Positions 27,739 to 37,148 of a stretch of 64,000 bases of DNA are shown one piece after another. A program made the position numbers and the translations under genes. The notes under the pieces are model-generated. The model had not been told where the DNA came from, made no database searches, and saw nothing but the letters and a program-made list of their open reading frames with translations. Every line of letters begins with the position of its first letter. Positions within the stretch are counted from its first letter, which is position 1. Origin of the DNA: Pseudomonas sp. P818 (GTDB lineage: Bacteria > Pseudomonadota > Gammaproteobacteria > Pseudomonadales > Pseudomonadaceae); the NCBI RefSeq assembly GCF_000418555.1, contig NZ_ATKM01000011.1, positions 496,001-560,000 on the forward strand, read 5' to 3'.

Positions 27739-30700
27739 ATGAATTTCTCGCAATTCTTCATCCAGCGGCCGATCTTCGCCGCGGTGCTGTCGCTGCTGAT
27801 CCTGATCGGCGGCGCCATCTCGCTGTTCCAGCTGCCGATCAGCGAATACCCGGAAGTGGTGCCGCCCACCGTGGTGGTGCGTGCCGATTTCCCCGGCGCC
27901 AACCCCAAGGTAATCGGTGAAACCGTCGCCTCGCCGCTGGAGCAGGCCATCGTCGGCGTCGAGGGCATGCTCTACATGTCGTCGCAGTCGACCATCGACG
28001 GCCGCCTGACGCTGACCGTGACCTTCGCCCTCGGCACCGACCTGGACAACGCCCAGGTGCAGGTGCAGAACCGCGTCACCCGCACCATGCCGACCCTGCC
28101 CACCGAGGTGCAGCGTCTCGGCGTGACTGTGGACAAGGCCTCCCCGGACCTGACCATGGTGGTGCACCTGACCTCGCCGGATCAGCGCTACGACATGCTC
28201 TACCTGTCCAACTACGCCGCGCTCAACGTCAAGGACGAGCTGGCGCGCCTGGACGGCGTCGGCGACGTGCAGCTGTTCGGCATGGGCAACTACTCGCTGC
28301 GCGTGTGGCTCGACCCGAACAAGGTGGCTTCGCGCGGGCTCACCGCCACCGACGTGGTCACCGCCATCCGCGAGCAGAACCGCCAGGTCGCCGCCGGTGC
28401 CCTCGGCGCGCCGCCGTCCGATGCTGGCAACAGCTTCCAGCTGTCGATCAACGCTCAGGGCCGCCTGGTCTCCGAGGAAGAGTTCGAGAACATCATCATC
28501 CGCGTCGGCGACAACGGCGAGATCACTCGACTGCGCGACATTGCCCGCGTCGAGCTGGGCTCCAACCAGTACGCCCTGCGCTCGCTGCTGAACAACCAGC
28601 CGGCGGTGGCCATCCCGGTATTCCAGCGCCCCGGCTCCAACGCCATCGAGATTTCCGACTCGGTGCGTGAGCGCATGGCCGAACTGAAGAAGTCCTTCCC
28701 GCAGGGCATGGACTACGAAGTGGTGTATGATCCGACCATCTTCGTGCGCGGCTCCATCGAGGCAGTGGTGCACACTCTGCTCGAAGCCGTGGTGCTGGTG
28801 GTGCTGGTGGTCGTGCTGTTCCTGCAGACCTGGCGCGCCTCGATCATCCCCTTGGCTGCCGTACCAGTGTCCTTGATCGGCACCTTCGCGGTCATGCACA
28901 TGTTCGGCTTCTCGCTCAACGCCCTGTCGCTGTTCGGCCTGGTGCTGGCCATCGGTATCGTGGTGGACGACGCCATCGTGGTGGTGGAGAACGTCGAGCG
29001 CAACATCGCCCTGGGCAAATCCCCGGTCGAGGCCACCCGCCAGGCCATGAAGGAAGTGACCGGCCCCATCGTCGCCACCGCTCTGGTGCTGTGCGCCGTG
29101 TTCGTGCCGACCGCCTTCATCTCCGGTCTCTCGGGCCAGTTCTATCAGCAGTTCGCCCTGACCATCGCCATTTCCACGGTGATCTCGGCGATCAACTCGC
29201 TGACCCTGTCGCCGGCCCTCGCCGCCATCCTGCTCAAGGATCACCACGCGCCGAAAGACGCCTTCTCGCGAGGGCTCGACAAGCTGTTCGGTGGCTGGCT
29301 GTTCGCCCCGTTCAACCGCATGTTCGAGCGCGCCAGCAACCGCTACGTCGGCACCGTACGTCGCGTGCTGCGTGGCAGCAGCATCGCCATGCTGATCTAT
29401 GGCGGCCTGCTGGTACTCGGCTACCTGGGCTTCTCCAGCACTCCGACCGGCTTCGTGCCGCAGCAGGACAAGCAGTACCTGGTGGCCTTCGCCCAACTGC
29501 CGGACGCGGCGACGCTCGACCGCACCGAAACGGTGATCAAGCGCATGAGCGAAATCGCCAGCAAGCATCCGGGCGTGGAAAACACCGTGGCCTTCCCCGG
29601 TCTGTCGATCAACGGCTTCACCAACAGCCCGAACAGCGGCATCGTTTTCGTCACGCTCAAGGACTTCGGCCTGCGCAAGGACGAAAACATGTCTGCCGGC
29701 GCCATTGCTGCCGAGCTCAACGGCCAGTTCGGTGAGATTCAGGAGGCCTACCTCGCCATCTTCCCGCCGCCGCCGGTACAGGGCCTCGGCACCATCGGTG
29801 GCTTCCGCCTGCAGATTCAGGACCGTGGCAACCTCGGCTATGAAGAGCTGTACACGCAGACCCAGAACATCTTGGGCAAGGCCCGCCAGTTGCCGGAGCT
29901 GAACCCGATGTCGGTGTTCACCAGCTACCAGGTCAACGTGCCGCAGGTCGATGCCGCCATCGACCGCGAAAAGGCCAAGACCCACGGCGTGGCCATCAGC
30001 GATATCTTCGACACCCTGCAGGTGTACTTGGGCTCGCTGTACGCCAACGACTTCAACCGTTTCGGCCGCACCTACCAGGTCAACGTCCAGGCCGATCAGC
30101 AATTCCGCCTGGAGCCGGAGCAGATTGGTCAGCTCAAGGTGCGCAACAACCGTGGCGAGATGGTGCCGCTGTCGACCTTCGTCAAGGTCGATGACAGCGC
30201 CGGCCCGGATCGGGTGATGCACTACAACGGCTTCCTCACCGCCGAGATCAACGGTGCCGCCGCGCCGGGCTACAGCTCGGGCCAGGCCGAAGCGGCCATC
30301 GCCAAGCTGCTCAATGAGGAACTGCCGATCGGCATGACCTTCGAGTGGACCGATCTGACCTACCAGCAGATCCTCGCCGGCAATACCGCGATCTTCATCT
30401 TCCCGCTGTGCGTGCTGCTGGCCTTCCTGGTGCTGGCCGCCCAGTACGAAAGCTGGAGCCTGCCAATGGCGGTGATCCTGATCGTGCCGATCGTGCTCTT
30501 CACCGCCATCACCGGGGTGATCATCGCCGGGCTGGACAACAACATCTTTACCCAGATCGGCCTGATCGTGCTGGTGGGCCTGGCCTGCAAGAACGCCATC
30601 CTGATCGTCGAGTTCGCCAAGGAGAAACAGGAAGAGGGTCTCGACCGCGTCGCAGCAGTGCTGGAAGCCTGCCGCCTGCGTCTGCGCCCGATCCTGATGA

Positions 30701-30918
30701 CCTCGATCGCCTTCATCATGGCGGTGGTGCCGCTGGTGCTGTCCAGCGGTGCGGGCGCCGAGATGCGCCATGCCATGGGCGTGGCGGTGTTCTCCGGGAT
30801 GATCGGCGTGACCTTCTTCGGCCTGCTGCTGACTCCGGTGTTCTATGTCCTGATCCGCGGCTTCGTCGAAAAACGCGAAGCCCGCAAAGCCGCCCGTCTG
30901 CAGGAGTCGCATGCATGA
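27739..30918 (+). CDS. mexF: RND multidrug efflux transporter MexF
   Basis: A 1059-residue HAE1-family proton-driven exporter with twelve membrane helices and two large periplasmic loops. The proton-relay aspartates are D410 and D411 in GIVVDDAIVVVENVER. Length and sequence fit MexF, whose known substrates include chloramphenicol, fluoroquinolones, trimethoprim and a quinolone-signal precursor. GAGGAAAG precedes the ATG. The stop overlaps the oprN start by ATGA. No disruption was seen. Confidence 0.94.
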   Translation: MNFSQFFIQRPIFAAVLSLLILIGGAISLFQLPISEYPEVVPPTVVVRADFPGANPKVIGETVASPLEQAIVGVEGMLYMSSQSTIDGRLTLTVTFALGTDLDNAQVQVQNRVTRTMPTLPTEVQRLGVTVDKASPDLTMVVHLTSPDQRYDMLYLSNYAALNVKDELARLDGVGDVQLFGMGNYSLRVWLDPNKVASRGLTATDVVTAIREQNRQVAAGALGAPPSDAGNSFQLSINAQGRLVSEEEFENIIIRVGDNGEITRLRDIARVELGSNQYALRSLLNNQPAVAIPVFQRPGSNAIEISDSVRERMAELKKSFPQGMDYEVVYDPTIFVRGSIEAVVHTLLEAVVLVVLVVVLFLQTWRASIIPLAAVPVSLIGTFAVMHMFGFSLNALSLFGLVLAIGIVVDDAIVVVENVERNIALGKSPVEATRQAMKEVTGPIVATALVLCAVFVPTAFISGLSGQFYQQFALTIAISTVISAINSLTLSPALAAILLKDHHAPKDAFSRGLDKLFGGWLFAPFNRMFERASNRYVGTVRRVLRGSSIAMLIYGGLLVLGYLGFSSTPTGFVPQQDKQYLVAFAQLPDAATLDRTETVIKRMSEIASKHPGVENTVAFPGLSINGFTNSPNSGIVFVTLKDFGLRKDENMSAGAIAAELNGQFGEIQEAYLAIFPPPPVQGLGTIGGFRLQIQDRGNLGYEELYTQTQNILGKARQLPELNPMSVFTSYQVNVPQVDAAIDREKAKTHGVAISDIFDTLQVYLGSLYANDFNRFGRTYQVNVQADQQFRLEPEQIGQLKVRNNRGEMVPLSTFVKVDDSAGPDRVMHYNGFLTAEINGAAAPGYSSGQAEAAIAKLLNEELPIGMTFEWTDLTYQQILAGNTAIFIFPLCVLLAFLVLAAQYESWSLPMAVILIVPIVLFTAITGVIIAGLDNNIFTQIGLIVLVGLACKNAILIVEFAKEKQEEGLDRVAAVLEACRLRLRPILMTSIAFIMAVVPLVLSSGAGAEMRHAMGVAVFSGMIGVTFFGLLLTPVFYVLIRGFVEKREARKAARLQESHA

Positions 30919-32303
30919 AAGCCTTTGCCCCCGCTCTCCTGACCCTGGCACTGTCGGCCTGCGCCGTTGGCCCGGACTATCGAGCGCCCGTGACCGATCC
31001 CGCGCGCATTGCCGCGCTGGAGGCGGCCGATTACGACCGCAGCCGTTTCGAAGCCGCCTGGTGGCAGCAGTTCGACGACCCGACGCTGAACCAGCTGGTG
31101 CAGCGTTCACTGCAGGACAACCGCGAGCTGCGCGTGGCCTTCAACCGCCTGCGTGCGGCCCGGGTAATCCGCGATGACGTGGCCAACGACCGCCTGCCCA
31201 CCGTCACCAGCCGCGCCAGTGGCGAGTTCGGCAAGGCGCAGCAGCCGCCGACCACGGACGAGCGCATCCGTCAGGAACGCTACGACCTGGGCCTCGACAT
31301 GGCCTGGGAGCTCGATCTGTTTGGCCGCATCCAGCGCCAACTGGAAGCAAGTGAAGCGCGCATCGAAGTGGCCGAGGCCGACTACTACCAGTTGCAGGTC
31401 AGCCTGATCGCCGAACTGGTCGATGCCTACGGCACCCTGCGTGGTGCGCAACTGCGCGAAAGCATCGCCCGCGAGAACCTGAAGAACCAGCAGGACTCGC
31501 GCGCCATCACCGAGCAGCTGCGTGACGCTGGCGTCGGCACCGAACTCGACGTGCTGCGCGCCGATGCCCGCCTGGCCGCTACCGAAGCCAGCCTGCCGCA
31601 ACTGCAGGCGCAGCAGGTACGTGCGCAGAACCGCATCGCCACCCTGCTCGGCCAGCGCCCGGAACAGCTGCAGATCGACCTGTCGCCCAAACCCCTGCCG
31701 GTGATCGCCAAGGCCTTGCCCATCGGCAACCCGGGCGAACTGCTGCGCCGTCGCCCGGATATCCAGGCGGCCGAGCGGCAGCTGGCGGCGGCCACGGCTG
31801 AAGTCGGCGTGGCGACGGCGGATCTGTTCCCGCGGGTCAGCCTCTCCGGCTTTCTCGGCTTTACCGCCGGGCGCGGCTCGCAGCTGGGTTCGTCGGCCGC
31901 GCGCGCCTGGGGTGTAGCGCCGAGCATCAGCTGGGCGGCCTTCGACCTGGGCAGCGTACGAGCACGCCTGCGCGGCGCCGAGGCAGAGGCCGACGGCGCG
32001 CTGTCGCAGTACGAACAGCAGGTGCTGCTGGCGCTGGAAGAATCGGAAAACGCCTTCAGTGACTACGCCAAACGCCAGCAGCGCCTGGTTTCCCTGGTGC
32101 GCCAGGCGGAAGCCAGCCGCGCGGCTGCCGATCAGGCGGCGATCCGTTATCGCGAGGGCACGGTGGACTTCCTCGTCCTGCTGGACGCCGAGCGTGAGCG
32201 CCTGGCCGCCGAAGACGCCCAGGCCGCGGCCGAGGTCGAGCTGTACAGCGGCATCGTCGCGATCTACAAGGCACTGGGTGGCGGCTGGCAACCGCAGGCC
32301 TGA
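30915..32303 (+). CDS. oprN: Outer-membrane efflux channel OprN
   Basis: A 462-residue TolC-like outer membrane factor. The signal peptide ends in a lipobox (LSAC), giving an acylated mature start at CAVGPDYRAP. Two OEP repeats follow, with the usual LVQRSLQDNRELRVA and DLFPRVSLSGFLG segments. The start is fixed by the four-base overlap with mexF; an open frame extends further upstream only as a shadow. It completes the tripartite pump. Confidence 0.92.
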   Translation: MKAFAPALLTLALSACAVGPDYRAPVTDPARIAALEAADYDRSRFEAAWWQQFDDPTLNQLVQRSLQDNRELRVAFNRLRAARVIRDDVANDRLPTVTSRASGEFGKAQQPPTTDERIRQERYDLGLDMAWELDLFGRIQRQLEASEARIEVAEADYYQLQVSLIAELVDAYGTLRGAQLRESIARENLKNQQDSRAITEQLRDAGVGTELDVLRADARLAATEASLPQLQAQQVRAQNRIATLLGQRPEQLQIDLSPKPLPVIAKALPIGNPGELLRRRPDIQAAERQLAAATAEVGVATADLFPRVSLSGFLGFTAGRGSQLGSSAARAWGVAPSISWAAFDLGSVRARLRGAEAEADGALSQYEQQVLLALEESENAFSDYAKRQQRLVSLVRQAEASRAAADQAAIRYREGTVDFLVLLDAERERLAAEDAQAAAEVELYSGIVAIYKALGGGWQPQA

Positions 32304-32342
32304 AGCTTCTCTCCCCGGTCGGCAGCCCTGCCGACCCTCCTC

Positions 32343-32373
32343 AGCCCCGAAGTCGATGCTTCGGGGCTTTTTT
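32343..32373 (+). terminator. Intrinsic terminator of mexEF-oprN
   Basis: AGCCCCGAAG (32343-32352) pairs with CTTCGGGGCT (32359-32368), followed by a T run. It lies between convergent genes. Confidence 0.9.
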
Positions 32374-32379
32374 ATTCCG

Positions 32380-34227
32380 TCAGCCGCATTCCACCCGATT
32401 ACGGCCCTGTGCCTTGGCCCGATACAGCGCCGCATCGGCACGTTGCAGGAGGATTTGCGCCGAGCCGTCGCCATCGTTTCGCATCGAGGCGATACCGACG
32501 CTGATACTGACGTGACCCAAGGGCGAGCGTTCATGTGGCAAGGCCAGGGCTTCGACGGCCCTCACCAGCTTCTCGGCCATGCTTTGTGCCCCGTCGGGAC
32601 CGGTCGACGGCGCGAGAAAGACGAACTCCTCACCGCCGTAGCGAGCCACCAGGTCAGTGGAACGACTGATGGTGGCGGCCAGGGTTTGTGCGACCTGCTG
32701 CAGACAGCTGTCGCCGGCCGGATGGCCGTAATGGTCGTTGTAGGCCTTGAACCAGTCGACATCCAGCACGGCCAGGGCCAACGGCTCACCGACACGCTGG
32801 GCGCGCTTCCATTCCTTGGCCAGTACATCGTCGAAATGCCGCCGGTTGGCGATCCCCGTCAGGGCGTCGGTCTGGCTTAAGGTCTCCAGGCGGCTGTTGA
32901 GCACCTGTAACTCCTGGGTGCGCTCTGCGACACGCTGTTCCAGCTCTCTCTCGGATTGCTGCAGGGTTTCCACCAGTTGCTCCCGGGTTTGCAACAACCT
33001 GGTTTGGGCCTGCAGTTTCTCCTGGCGCATGACGTTGATTCGATCGGCCAGGGCGAAGGCCAGCATGAGCATTTCCAGCGATGAGCCGATCTGCAGGCCG
33101 TCCTCGGTGAAGGCGTTGGTAGGCAGGATGCCCAGGGCGCGCAGCGTGGTAGTGGTGCCGCCGAGAATCAGCAGGCCGAAGGCGGCCAGAAAGAAGTAGG
33201 CACTGCGCTGACGCTTGAGAGCGCAGGCCACGCCTACCCCCATCATCACCAGGGCCGTCAGCAGATTGAGCACGACAGCGACACGTGAGACCTGCGCCAA
33301 GGCAACGGCGTAAATCAGCGGAGAAATCAGGTACAGGCCCACCAGGGCCAGTAAACCGCGGTCGACCCGTGGCAACAGGCGCGCGGTCTGCAACATGCTG
33401 CGCATGAACAGCAGCAGCGCACCCAGCGCCAGCGAGGCGCCCGAGTAATAGGTCACGTTGGAGTTGAGCGGCAGACCGAGCAGTGTCCAATTCGGGGCCA
33501 TGCCGTTCTTGATCGTCAGGGCGCACACGGCGCATAGCACGAAGGTCACGTAGAGCAGATAGATGCGCTCGCGCAGGGCAATGAACAGCATCAGATTGAA
33601 CAGGATCATGGCAACGGCAATGCCCATATAGCCGGCACGCGCCATGTAGTCCTCGCGCTCATAGGCCTTGAAGCCTTCGACCGTCCACAGCTGTAACGGC
33701 ACCAGCAGACCGATGCTCGACTCGACCCGCAGATAGACCGACTGCTGCGAGCGTGCCGGCAGGTCCAGCGGGAAGACGAAATTGCGGTTGTCATAGGCCT
33801 TGCTGTCCTGCGGGCGATCAGCCCCGGTGAACCAGGCGCGATAACCACCCTGCCCATCCGGCACGTAGGCATCGACCAGGGATATACGCGGGTTGTCCAC
33901 CACCAGCAGGCGCGTCAGCGGCTGGTCGCTGGAATTGCCGACATCCAGGCGAAACCAGTAGGCCGAACGGGTAAAGCCCAACGCAAAGGATGAACTTTCG
34001 GCCGATTCATAACGAAAGCGATCACGCATTTCGGCAGAACGGACATTGTCGAGCGTCAGGGTGCGGCTGGTATCTTCCAGCACGCCAACGGAGGTGGTCA
34101 GTGGTTTGGGCGTTTGCTCGATCTGCGCCGCATCAAGGTAACGAACACTGGCCCACGCGTGCGAAGAAAGCAGCAGCATGCCGAGCACGAGCCAGGGCGA
34201 CAACCGAAAACGACGAATGCGATTCAT
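32380..34227 (-). CDS. Membrane diguanylate cyclase with 7TMR-DISM sensor
   Basis: A 615-residue protein: signal peptide, periplasmic DISMED2-type domain (about 25-165), seven-helix 7TMR-DISM membrane domain (about 180-385), coiled coil (about 390-440) and GGDEF domain. The active site is GGEEF at 531-535, and the product-inhibition site RxxD (RSTD) stands five residues before it. It should make cyclic di-GMP in response to an unknown extracytoplasmic signal, perhaps a carbohydrate. The ATG at 34227 is chosen because it begins the signal peptide. Confidence 0.9.
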   Translation of the reverse strand: MNRIRRFRLSPWLVLGMLLLSSHAWASVRYLDAAQIEQTPKPLTTSVGVLEDTSRTLTLDNVRSAEMRDRFRYESAESSSFALGFTRSAYWFRLDVGNSSDQPLTRLLVVDNPRISLVDAYVPDGQGGYRAWFTGADRPQDSKAYDNRNFVFPLDLPARSQQSVYLRVESSIGLLVPLQLWTVEGFKAYEREDYMARAGYMGIAVAMILFNLMLFIALRERIYLLYVTFVLCAVCALTIKNGMAPNWTLLGLPLNSNVTYYSGASLALGALLLFMRSMLQTARLLPRVDRGLLALVGLYLISPLIYAVALAQVSRVAVVLNLLTALVMMGVGVACALKRQRSAYFFLAAFGLLILGGTTTTLRALGILPTNAFTEDGLQIGSSLEMLMLAFALADRINVMRQEKLQAQTRLLQTREQLVETLQQSERELEQRVAERTQELQVLNSRLETLSQTDALTGIANRRHFDDVLAKEWKRAQRVGEPLALAVLDVDWFKAYNDHYGHPAGDSCLQQVAQTLAATISRSTDLVARYGGEEFVFLAPSTGPDGAQSMAEKLVRAVEALALPHERSPLGHVSISVGIASMRNDGDGSAQILLQRADAALYRAKAQGRNRVECG

Positions 34228-34346
34228 GAAAAGGTTCGACTGGGGACAGGCCGGCCCCAGCTCAGATGAGCACAAGGTGCCGGAGTCTACTCGACAAAAC
34301 CGAATGCCGGCAAAATGTCACGAAACCACGTCAAGGCGCTGACAAG

Positions 34347-35144
34347 ATGAACACCCAGATAACCGATACTCTCGCTTTGCTGCGGCAGTGTCTGGGCGAC
34401 GAACTGCTGGCAGTGCATCTTTATGGTTCTGCCGTGGCTGGCGGTCTCAAACCTGGTAGCGACATCGATTTGCTCGTCACTGTGCGCACGCCGTTGCGTG
34501 ACGCTGTGCGCCATGCGCTGATGCACGGGCTCCTGGGTCTTTCGGCCTGGCCTGCGAACGAGCGGCTACGCCCGCTGGAAGTGACGATACTGAGTCGTGA
34601 TGCCGTGCAGCCCTGGCGCTATCCGGCGATGCGCGAGATGCAGTTCGGCGAATGGCTGCGTGAGGATTTGAACGCCGGCCGCATCGAGCCTGCGATGGCG
34701 GATCATGACCTGGCGATACTGCTGAGCAAGGCGCGGCAAGACAGTATCGCCCTAATAGGCCCTCCTGCTGACGAATGGTTCGACCCGGTCCCCCAAGCCG
34801 ACCTGATCCGCGCCTTGCACGACACCGTGGCGCAATGGCGAGAGGCATCGGGCTGGCTTGGCGACGAAACAAACGTAGTGCTGGCGCTTGCGCGTATCTG
34901 GCTGACGTTGAGCACGGGCATGATTGCGTCCAAGGACTTAGCCGCCAGTTGGCTGCTCGAACGTCTGCCCGAGATATATCGCCCCGTGCTGGTGACCGCC
35001 CGAAGCGTCTATCTGGGCCACTGCCGGGACGATCTGGGCCAGCGCACCCCGGCAGTGGCAGCATTCATCGATCATGCAAGAAAGCAGATCGAGCGCCTCG
35101 ACAGGTCCGACTCCAAGCTCGACGCCACGCAGAGGAACTCATGA
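34347..35144 (+). CDS. AadA-like aminoglycoside (3'') adenylyltransferase
   Basis: A 265-residue nucleotidyltransferase of the ANT(3'')/AadA family. The catalytic pair is in GSAVAGGLKPGSDIDLLV (D39, D41). RPLEVTIL holds the expected catalytic glutamate, and MQFGEWLRED, DLAILLSKARQ and NVVLALARIW match the AadA pattern. Family members adenylylate streptomycin and spectinomycin. The gene is not in an integron: no attC site, integrase or IS is visible, so it looks like a resident chromosomal copy. Resistance is inferred, not shown. It is coupled to the next gene by ATGA. Confidence 0.82.
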   Translation: MNTQITDTLALLRQCLGDELLAVHLYGSAVAGGLKPGSDIDLLVTVRTPLRDAVRHALMHGLLGLSAWPANERLRPLEVTILSRDAVQPWRYPAMREMQFGEWLREDLNAGRIEPAMADHDLAILLSKARQDSIALIGPPADEWFDPVPQADLIRALHDTVAQWREASGWLGDETNVVLALARIWLTLSTGMIASKDLAASWLLERLPEIYRPVLVTARSVYLGHCRDDLGQRTPAVAAFIDHARKQIERLDRSDSKLDATQRNS

Positions 35145-35488
35145 CCCGCGATCAGATCACCGCCTTCTGCCTCGCCCTGCCCGGCGCCCGCGAAGACCTC
35201 AAATGGGGCAGCAACCGGGTGTTCTCGGTGGCGTGCAACAAGATGTTCGCCATCCTCGATTTTCTAGGCGAAGACCTGGCCTTCAAGGTCGATGACGACC
35301 TGTTTCTCGGCTATGTCGACCGCCCTGGGATTCGCCCGGCACCTTATCTGGCCCGCGCTCGCTGGATCAGCATGAGCGCCCGGCAGTTACCGCTGGGCGA
35401 CGACGAATTGCGCCAGTTACTGACTCGCTCGCATCAACTGGTGGTGCGCCGCTTGCCCAAGCGCCTACAGCCGGGCCTGCTGCTATAG
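35141..35488 (+). CDS. MmcQ/YjbR family protein (115 aa)
   Basis: A small single-domain protein with the family pattern: N-terminal ITAFCLALPGAREDLKWGSNRVF, then FKVDDD and a C-terminal SHQLVVRRLPKRLQ. These CyaY-like double-wing proteins are thought to bind DNA or ligands; the precise function is unknown. It starts on the ATGA overlap with the aadA-like gene and ends overlapping the convergent binding-protein gene by six bases. Confidence 0.85.
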   Translation: MTRDQITAFCLALPGAREDLKWGSNRVFSVACNKMFAILDFLGEDLAFKVDDDLFLGYVDRPGIRPAPYLARARWISMSARQLPLGDDELRQLLTRSHQLVVRRLPKRLQPGLLL

Positions 35489-36340
35489 GGGTGTAGCCAT
35501 TTCCAGGTGGATGACGCGTCGCTGTTGCAGGCTGACCGGCGGCTCGAATACCTGGCGGTAGTGCTCCCTGGCCAGACGCCGTATCAGCCCCGTGCGTTGT
35601 GCCTGCGGCAGCAGCGCCTGCAATAGCCGGTGCAGTTCCGGGTATACCGGTGAGACGTAGAGAATGTGGTCCTGCGCATAGCTGAAGACCAGGTTGCGCT
35701 CCACCTCCAGCTCAGGGTGCTGCGTCCATTCATGCGCCATTTCGTGCGCGCCACGCGGTAGATAGTCAATCGGTCGCGCCTGCGATGCCACCATGCGGTA
35801 GAGGCGCTTCCAGTCGCCGTCGATGGTCAGCACCGGCAGGCCGTTGGCCTCCCAGATAGCCCGATCTGCCCAGGCCGCTCCCATGCCGGCCACTCGTTGC
35901 AGATGGCGGAAGTCTTCCAGGCTGGTGACCGAGTCATACAGTGCCTGGCTCCCTCTGGGAATGAACAGGATGCGCTGGTTGACCAGGTTGTCGGTCATAT
36001 TCACACGTATCGGCAGAAAACGGCGCTCACGCTCGGCCGTCGGCCCGAGGATCAATACGCTGATGTCCCCGCGTTCGAGCATGACTTCAAGACGCGTCAT
36101 CGGCAGGTTGCCCAGTTCCCGCACAGCGAGCGGATGCCCACCAAGGGCCAGTGTTTGCTCGAGCAGCAGTCGGGTGTAAGCGACCGACTCGGGCGTCCCG
36201 CCCAAGGTCAGTGGCACCACCTCAGAGGCCTGGGCGGGCGCCGACAACCAGCCCAGCAGGCACAGGCACAGCGCCCGAAAACAGGCCGCGACACGCTGGC
36301 TGGCACTGGCTGCGCCGAGGTTTCTCATTAGGGTTTCCAT
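35483..36340 (-). CDS. Periplasmic solute-binding-protein-like protein
   Basis: A 285-residue precursor with an N-terminal signal peptide (CLCLLGWLSAPAQA, cleavage before SEV). The body resembles a type II periplasmic binding fold (VVPLTLGGTPESVAYTRLLL, then LEVMLERGDISVLILG). No ABC transporter genes are nearby, so it may serve a sensor or be an orphan binding protein. The start at 36340 is preferred because GAGAG lies upstream; 36328 is possible. The ligand is unknown. Confidence 0.65.
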   Translation of the reverse strand: METLMRNLGAASASQRVAACFRALCLCLLGWLSAPAQASEVVPLTLGGTPESVAYTRLLLEQTLALGGHPLAVRELGNLPMTRLEVMLERGDISVLILGPTAERERRFLPIRVNMTDNLVNQRILFIPRGSQALYDSVTSLEDFRHLQRVAGMGAAWADRAIWEANGLPVLTIDGDWKRLYRMVASQARPIDYLPRGAHEMAHEWTQHPELEVERNLVFSYAQDHILYVSPVYPELHRLLQALLPQAQRTGLIRRLAREHYRQVFEPPVSLQQRRVIHLEMATPL

Positions 36341-36425
36341 GACCACTGCTCTCGCCAGGCTGGCGATGCGGCCGTCAACATAGCCGCTTACCACCGCCTG
36401 ATGCCAGTGGGCCTGCAAGCAGTTG

Positions 36426-37148
36426 CTATTGAACGAGTAACGGAATGTGGCGGGCTATGTATGCACCATCGAGCAGCAGCATATCGATCCAGAACAACTG
36501 ATGTGCCGCGACGATCAGCCAGAAAATCGCCTGATAGGAGCCCTTGCGCGTTTTGTGCCGGAAAACCTGCTGGGCAACCAGCGCACCCGGCCATCCGCCG
36601 AGCATTTCAACCAGATGCAAGGTGTTTTCCGCCGTACGACGGCAACCACTTTGGGCGCTACGCTTGTCCAGCCAGTACTGCATGAAGCTCAGCAGGCTGG
36701 CCAGTAAATAGAGCGGCAACAGCCACCAGAGCCCCTTGCCGATTTGCTGCAGTGCGCCGAACAGCGGCAAGGCACAGAGCAGGGAAAACACCGCGACCTT
36801 GCTGGAGAAGTTCCGAATGCCGCCCTGCATGGCCGTTCTCTTTGCCGGCTTCGCGAGGGGCTTTCGCCGCGCGGGGGCCGTTTGAACTGCGCTCTTCGGT
36901 TTGCGGCGGATGGCCTGGCGGTCGAGACTCAGTTCACCAGCCAGGCGCAAGTGCTCAGCCCGGAGTCGACCACGCTCGTCCCGCCCCTCGATGTACAGCA
37001 CTTCGTCCCCTGGCTGCGGCCGGCGATCACCGCGCATTGCCGAGATATGCGCGAACACCTGCGCCCCGCCACCTTCGGGCTGGATGAAACCGAAGCCCTT
37101 GGCGTCATCCCAGCTTTTCAGGCGCCCCTTGCGCTCGTTGCCGATCAC
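36426..37148 (-). CDS. Cold-shock domain plus DUF1294 membrane protein (240 aa)
   Basis: The N-terminus is a cold-shock nucleic-acid-binding domain ([20 protein letters not shown]). A basic linker (about 75-110) follows, then a DUF1294 membrane domain with about four helices, including [13 protein letters not shown] and the conserved [20 protein letters not shown]. The start is a GTG sharing bases with the uppP stop (GTGA), which implies coupled translation; there is no ATG at the head of the domain. The fusion could place an RNA-binding domain at the membrane. Function is unknown. Confidence 0.8.
   Translation of the reverse strand: MIGNERKGRLKSWDDAKGFGFIQPEGGGAQVFAHISAMRGDRRPQPGDEVLYIEGRDERGRLRAEHLRLAGELSLDRQAIRRKPKSAVQTAPARRKPLAKPAKRTAMQGGIRNFSSKVAVFSLLCALPLFGALQQIGKGLWWLLPLYLLASLLSFMQYWLDKRSAQSGCRRTAENTLHLVEMLGGWPGALVAQQVFRHKTRKGSYQAIFWLIVAAHQLFWIDMLLLDGAYIARHIPLLVQ

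Noticed and set aside
26482..31110. A continuous 4.6 kb open frame on the minus strand opposite mexE-mexF
   Set aside because: It is an antisense shadow caused by high GC at third codon positions. The plus-strand genes have clear domains, ribosome sites and a terminator; the minus frame is His/Gly/Val-rich without family features.
34228..35500. Integron cassette or insertion sequence around the aadA-like gene
   Set aside because: No attC-like core sites, integrase, transposase or terminal repeats are visible, and the gene is coupled to an unrelated housekeeping-type gene.
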